DNA of 8,627 nucleotides from Veillonellaceae bacterium (GTDB taxonomy: Bacteria; Bacillota_C; Negativicutes; Veillonellales; Veillonellaceae). The stretch covers positions 1-8,627 of the forward strand of contig CADFKY010000038.1 of the NCBI GenBank assembly GCA_902834965.1, given 5' to 3'. The notes under the pieces were generated by a model. It did no database searches and had not been told where the DNA came from. It saw nothing but the letters and a program-made list of their open reading frames with translations. Below are positions 6,636 to 8,627 of the stretch, piece after piece. The translations under genes were made by a program, and so were the position numbers. Each line of letters begins with the position of its first letter. The first letter of the stretch is position 1.

Positions 6636-6681
6636 CGAGTAAAGAGTTTGAATATAGTTCTTGATTAGTGAAAGGACCATA

Positions 6682-7428
6682 ATGAATACGAAAGAATTTA
6701 AAACATATGCAGATAAAGAAGAGTTTGTGCAAGGTGTATTCTCTAATATTGCTAAGAATTATGATTTGATGAATACAGTCTTGAGTTTTGGCCAAGATTA
6801 TTACTGGCGCAAATTTTCTGTAAAAGCAATGAATATAGGTCCAAATCAACGAATACTTGATGTAGCTTGTGGTACTTGTGTATTTACAAAAGAAGCATTA
6901 CGTCAAGAACCAACATTAAAGGTAGAGGCTTTGGACTTTAATAGTGAGATGCTTGATCAAGGTCGCGTACGCATTGAAGATGCTGGTTTAATAGATCAAG
7001 TTAATCTTGTTCAAGGTGATGCAATGGCATTACCATATGCAGATAATACATTTGATGCGGCTATGAGCGGCTTTGCTATGCGTAACGTACCGGATATTAA
7101 ACAAGTATTGTCTGAAATGCAACGTGTTGTAAAACCAGGTGGGAAAGTAGTTGTATTGGAGTTAGCGAAACCAAGTATGTTTGGTTTCAAACAACTATAC
7201 AATTTCTACTTCTCCTATATATTACCTATTATAGGTAAATTAAGTAAGGATAATTCCTCCTATGCGTGGTTACCAGAATCCTTACGTAGATATCCACATC
7301 AAAGTGAGATTCTTGAAATTTGGAAATCTTTAGGATATGAAAATGCCACCTATCATGAATTGACAGGCGGCATTGTAGCGGTACACGAAGGTGTGGTACC
7401 AGAAAATTCTATTGTAAATAATAAGTAA
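6682..7428 (+). CDS. menG: Demethylmenaquinone C-methyltransferase MenG/UbiE
   Basis: 248-residue cytoplasmic enzyme of the UbiE/COQ5 family, close to E. coli UbiE (251). It methylates demethylmenaquinone with S-adenosylmethionine, the last step of menaquinone synthesis. Typical blocks are VFSNIAKNYDLMNTVLSFG (19-37), the AdoMet motif DVACGTCVF (60-68), LDFNSEML (84-91), GDAMALPYADNTFDA (112-126), FAMRNVPD (131-138), VVKPGGKVVVLE (149-160), WLPESLRRYPHQ (196-207) and LTGGIVAVHEG (227-237). Motif I normally reads ACGTG; here the Gly is Cys (C66, TGT codon). The start at 6682 has AAAGGA 5 bases upstream; the in-frame codon at 6661 has no such site. No other quinone genes adjoin. Its 3' end overlaps the convergent SIMPL gene by 20 bases. 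Activity on ubiquinone precursors is unlikely in this type of organism. Confidence 0.93.
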   Translation: MNTKEFKTYADKEEFVQGVFSNIAKNYDLMNTVLSFGQDYYWRKFSVKAMNIGPNQRILDVACGTCVFTKEALRQEPTLKVEALDFNSEMLDQGRVRIEDAGLIDQVNLVQGDAMALPYADNTFDAAMSGFAMRNVPDIKQVLSEMQRVVKPGGKVVVLELAKPSMFGFKQLYNFYFSYILPIIGKLSKDNSSYAWLPESLRRYPHQSEILEIWKSLGYENATYHELTGGIVAVHEGVVPENSIVNNK

Positions 7429-8140
7429 TATTAGCGTCTTGAGAAACTACTAATGATCCTTTTTCAACAGGAGTAGCAGTTTCGAGAGACGCTTTTAACA
7501 TTACTGCGTTACGATAGTAACCAGAGTCCATAGAGCTTGTTTGAGGTGTACTGATAGAAACTGTTTTTACAGGTCCTAATGTACGGCCAAGGGCTGCAGC
7601 GATAACCTCAGCTTTATGACGACCGTCTTGAATTGCTTCTGTAGTCAAAGAATCAGATAGTTGTTGAGATACATCGTTTTGGAAAGAAAGGTTGTTGATA
7701 TCATTAGCCCCAGCGCTAACAGCAGCATCAACGGCTTTTCCAACATTATCAAGATTATTGATTTTTACAGTTACACGATTAGACACATTATAACCAGTAT
7801 TGATTCGTTTGCCTTCTTGGTAATCACTAGTAGGGTTAATAGAAATATTAGAGGTATAAATATCTTTTTTATCGATACCTAAATGACCTAATTTACTAAT
7901 CAAATCACTCATGATGCGGTCATTGTTAGATTTTGCAGCATTGATGTTTGTGTTTTCGCTAGTAATACCAAGTGTTAAAATGGCATAGTTAGGGGCTACA
8001 GAACGAGAGGCTTGGCCAGTAATTTGAATTTCAGAAGAATCAAAAGTACCTTGTGGCGCAGCAAAGGCTGCAGTAGCCATAGTTGCACATACAGCAGCAA
8101 TAGCAACTGTTTTGGATAATAAACGTTTGGATAATTTCAT
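7409..8140 (-). CDS. Secreted SIMPL/DUF541 domain protein
   Basis: 243-residue exported protein (PF04402; relatives include Brucella BP26/Omp28). Residues 1-27 are a signal peptide, with cleavage after AFA; C18 is not in a proper lipobox, so it is not a lipoprotein. The mature part shows the family pattern: ITGQASRSVAPNYAILTLGI, KKDIYTSNISINP, GYNVSNRVTVKINNLDNVGKA, AGANDINNLSF, and the A-rich helix GRHKAEVIAAALGRTLGPV. BP26 assembles into ring-like oligomers, but the cellular role of this family is poorly defined; a periplasmic or envelope location is inferred. The ATG at 8140 has AAGGAGA 7 bases upstream; a TTG two codons earlier would sit on the ribosome site. Its last 20 bases, including the stop codon, lie within the menG coding region on the other strand. 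Confidence 0.88.
   Translation of the reverse strand: MKLSKRLLSKTVAIAAVCATMATAAFAAPQGTFDSSEIQITGQASRSVAPNYAILTLGITSENTNINAAKSNNDRIMSDLISKLGHLGIDKKDIYTSNISINPTSDYQEGKRINTGYNVSNRVTVKINNLDNVGKAVDAAVSAGANDINNLSFQNDVSQQLSDSLTTEAIQDGRHKAEVIAAALGRTLGPVKTVSISTPQTSSMDSGYYRNAVMLKASLETATPVEKGSLVVSQDANITYYLQ
7433..7496 (+). terminator. Probable menG terminator inside the SIMPL gene
   Basis: Arms 7433-7448 and 7478-7493 pair over 16 positions: AGCGTCTT with GAGACGCT (one T-G pair), a tandem G-A mismatch, then GAAACT with AGTTTC. The loop is 29 bases. CTTTT ends the 3' arm, then AAC. It starts 4 bases after the menG stop codon and lies wholly in SIMPL codons. The large loop and short U-tract lower confidence, but no other candidate terminator is near. 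Confidence 0.5.
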
Positions 8141-8157
8141 ACTCAATCTCCTTACAC

Positions 8158-8188
8158 TATTATAGTATTAATTATAACTACTATAATA
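8158..8188. promoter_or_regulatory. Inverted repeat in the SIMPL leader
   Basis: TATTATAGT (8158-8166) and ACTATAATA (8180-8188) are perfect 9-bp inverted copies with 13 bases between. They lie just upstream of the ribosome site (AAGGAGA, 8153-8147). They may be an operator, or a weak stem in the mRNA. TATAAT-like hexamers in it lack a good -35. Confidence 0.35.
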
Positions 8189-8291
8189 AAAGACTAAACT
8201 GAAATATAGTGCTCATTCAAAATTAAAATATAGTACTAAATAGTATATAACTATATAAGTGCATAAGTGAAAGAGTCTATATTACAGCTAC

Positions 8292-8320
8292 ATTATACAA
8301 AATAGATTGTGTAAAATCAA
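8292..8320 (-). promoter_or_regulatory. Candidate promoter of the SIMPL gene
   Basis: On the minus strand TTGATT (8320-8315), 17 bases, TATAAT (8297-8292). Transcription would start near 8285, giving a long leader of about 145 bases in which AT-rich repeats (ATAGTA at 8230-8235 and 8240-8245) and the inverted repeat at 8158-8188 lie. Confidence 0.6.
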
Positions 8321-8384
8321 TCTTTAGTTTTTAGACTAGAAAATGAATGCGTGATGAAAGTTGTGTGAAGTTGAGAATTGGGGG

Positions 8385-8413
8385 TTGCCATTATATTTTG
8401 GTTATACTATAAT
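8385..8413 (+). promoter_or_regulatory. First (upstream) rRNA promoter P1
   Basis: TTGCCA (8385-8390), 17 bases, TATAAT (8408-8413). Predicted start at about 8420, the first base of a hairpin. It lies divergent from the SIMPL promoter, about 65 bases away. Its assignment to an rRNA operon rests on the leader downstream. Confidence 0.75.
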
Positions 8414-8419
8414 ATGCAT

Positions 8420-8483
8420 ACAGTCGTTCGAGCGACTGTTTCTTAATGAGTGTAGCAATGCACTTAGAGGTTCAAAAGAACTT
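8420..8483 (+). other. Three adjacent hairpins between the rRNA promoters
   Basis: Hairpin 1: ACAGTCG (8420-8426) with CGACTGT (8433-8439), loop TTCGAG, then TTCTT. Hairpin 2: TGAGTGTA (8447-8454) with TGCACTTA (8459-8466), two wobble pairs, GCAA loop of GNRA type. Hairpin 3: AGGTTC (8468-8473) with GAACTT (8478-8483), one wobble pair, AAAA loop. They are nearly contiguous and begin at the predicted P1 start. Function unknown: leader structure, or a short independent RNA. Confidence 0.5.
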
Positions 8484-8533
8484 CAAAAAAGATTATAAAA
8501 TGTGTTGACATGATAATGTTCACATGTTATTAT
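8484..8533 (+). promoter_or_regulatory. Second rRNA promoter P2 with A-rich upstream element
   Basis: TTGACA, a perfect consensus -35 (8505-8510), is followed after 17 bases by TATTAT (8528-8533) with an extended -10 TGT (8525-8527). TATAAT also occurs at 8531-8536, but at 20 bases. The A/T-rich block 8485-8501 directly upstream resembles an UP element, as expected of a strong rRNA promoter. Start near 8540. Confidence 0.8.
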
Positions 8534-8539
8534 AATCAA

Positions 8540-8627
8540 GTCGTCAGATGGCGCTTCACTGAAGCGTAAAACTGATAACAGATCTTTGAAAACTGAACAA
8601 TGATAGGTAATCAATCATATGATTGAA
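8540..8627 (+). other. rRNA operon leader, cut by the window end
   Basis: Just after P2, CGCTTC (8552-8557) and GAAGCG (8561-8566) form a 6-bp stem with an ACT loop. TCTTTGAAAA (8583-8592), followed by CTGAACAA, is the boxA-like antitermination element with the spacer wording common before Firmicute rRNA genes. TCAATCATATGATTGA (8611-8626) is a perfect 16-bp palindrome. No mature rRNA sequence is inside the window; a 16S gene is expected soon after 8627, by inference. Confidence 0.72.

Noticed and set aside
6459..6849. Two minus-strand frames (6459-6680 and 6631-6849) upstream of and within menG.
   Set aside because: Low-complexity, AT-driven composition; they overlap the menG promoter and coding region, with no recognisable product.
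8446..8508. A 20-residue open frame (MSVAMHLEVQ...) between the two rRNA promoters; its FKKDYK recalls the start of YafQ/RelE-type toxins.
   Set aside because: No ribosome site, far too short for a toxin, its stop codon lies in the P2 -35 box, and the same bases form the leader hairpins. The resemblance is over six residues only.
1..8627. Mobile elements, CRISPR arrays, defence systems, prophage genes and tRNAs.
   Set aside because: No transposase, integrase, regularly spaced repeats, cas-like proteins or tRNA cloverleaf patterns were seen on either strand.

Overview
The window looks like chromosome from a diderm, low-GC Firmicute of the class Negativicutes, most likely Veillonella. Three things point there. 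A complete outer-membrane OmpA protein (signal peptide, beta-barrel, peptidoglycan-binding domain) shows the cell has an outer membrane. The promoters (TTGNNN, 16-17 bases, TATAAT) and strong AGGAGG ribosome sites are of Firmicute type. The AT-rich intergenic DNA and the rRNA leader at the right end also fit Firmicutes. The genus is inferred from remembered protein style and was not checked by a search.

Layout, left to right. (1) 1-1240: ompA with its own promoter, a short hairpin after the stop codon and a very long terminator hairpin. (2) 1241-2453: an AI-2E-family (PF01594) membrane permease behind a repeat-rich upstream region. (3) 2454-3300: a small secreted protein with two PepSY-like domains, ended by a strong bidirectional terminator. 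(4) 3343-4940, minus strand: a class I flavoprotein disulfide reductase related to dihydrolipoyl dehydrogenase, whose promoter overlaps inverted repeats. (5) 5082-6440, minus strand: the Na+/serine-threonine symporter SstT, with its own promoter, a palindrome at the predicted start of transcription and a UUCG-loop terminator. (6) 6441-7428: menG/ubiE, the quinone C-methyltransferase, divergent from sstT and preceded by palindromic candidate promoters. (7) 7409-8320, minus strand: a secreted SIMPL (DUF541) protein convergent with menG. The two coding regions overlap by 20 bases, so the likely menG terminator lies inside the SIMPL gene. (8) 8385-8627: two tandem promoters, a chain of small hairpins and a boxA-like leader that very probably feeds an rRNA operon starting just beyond the window.

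Most genes appear to be single transcription units, and no shared pathway links them. Three products act in the envelope outside the cytoplasm (OmpA, PepSY protein, SIMPL protein), two are inner-membrane transporters and two are cytoplasmic enzymes. I see no mobile element, CRISPR array, phage gene, tRNA or defence system. The gene content is ordinary housekeeping. The observations most worth a second look are regulatory: the overlapping convergent menG/SIMPL ends, the hairpin chain between the two rRNA promoters, and the palindromes on the menG, sstT and reductase promoters.
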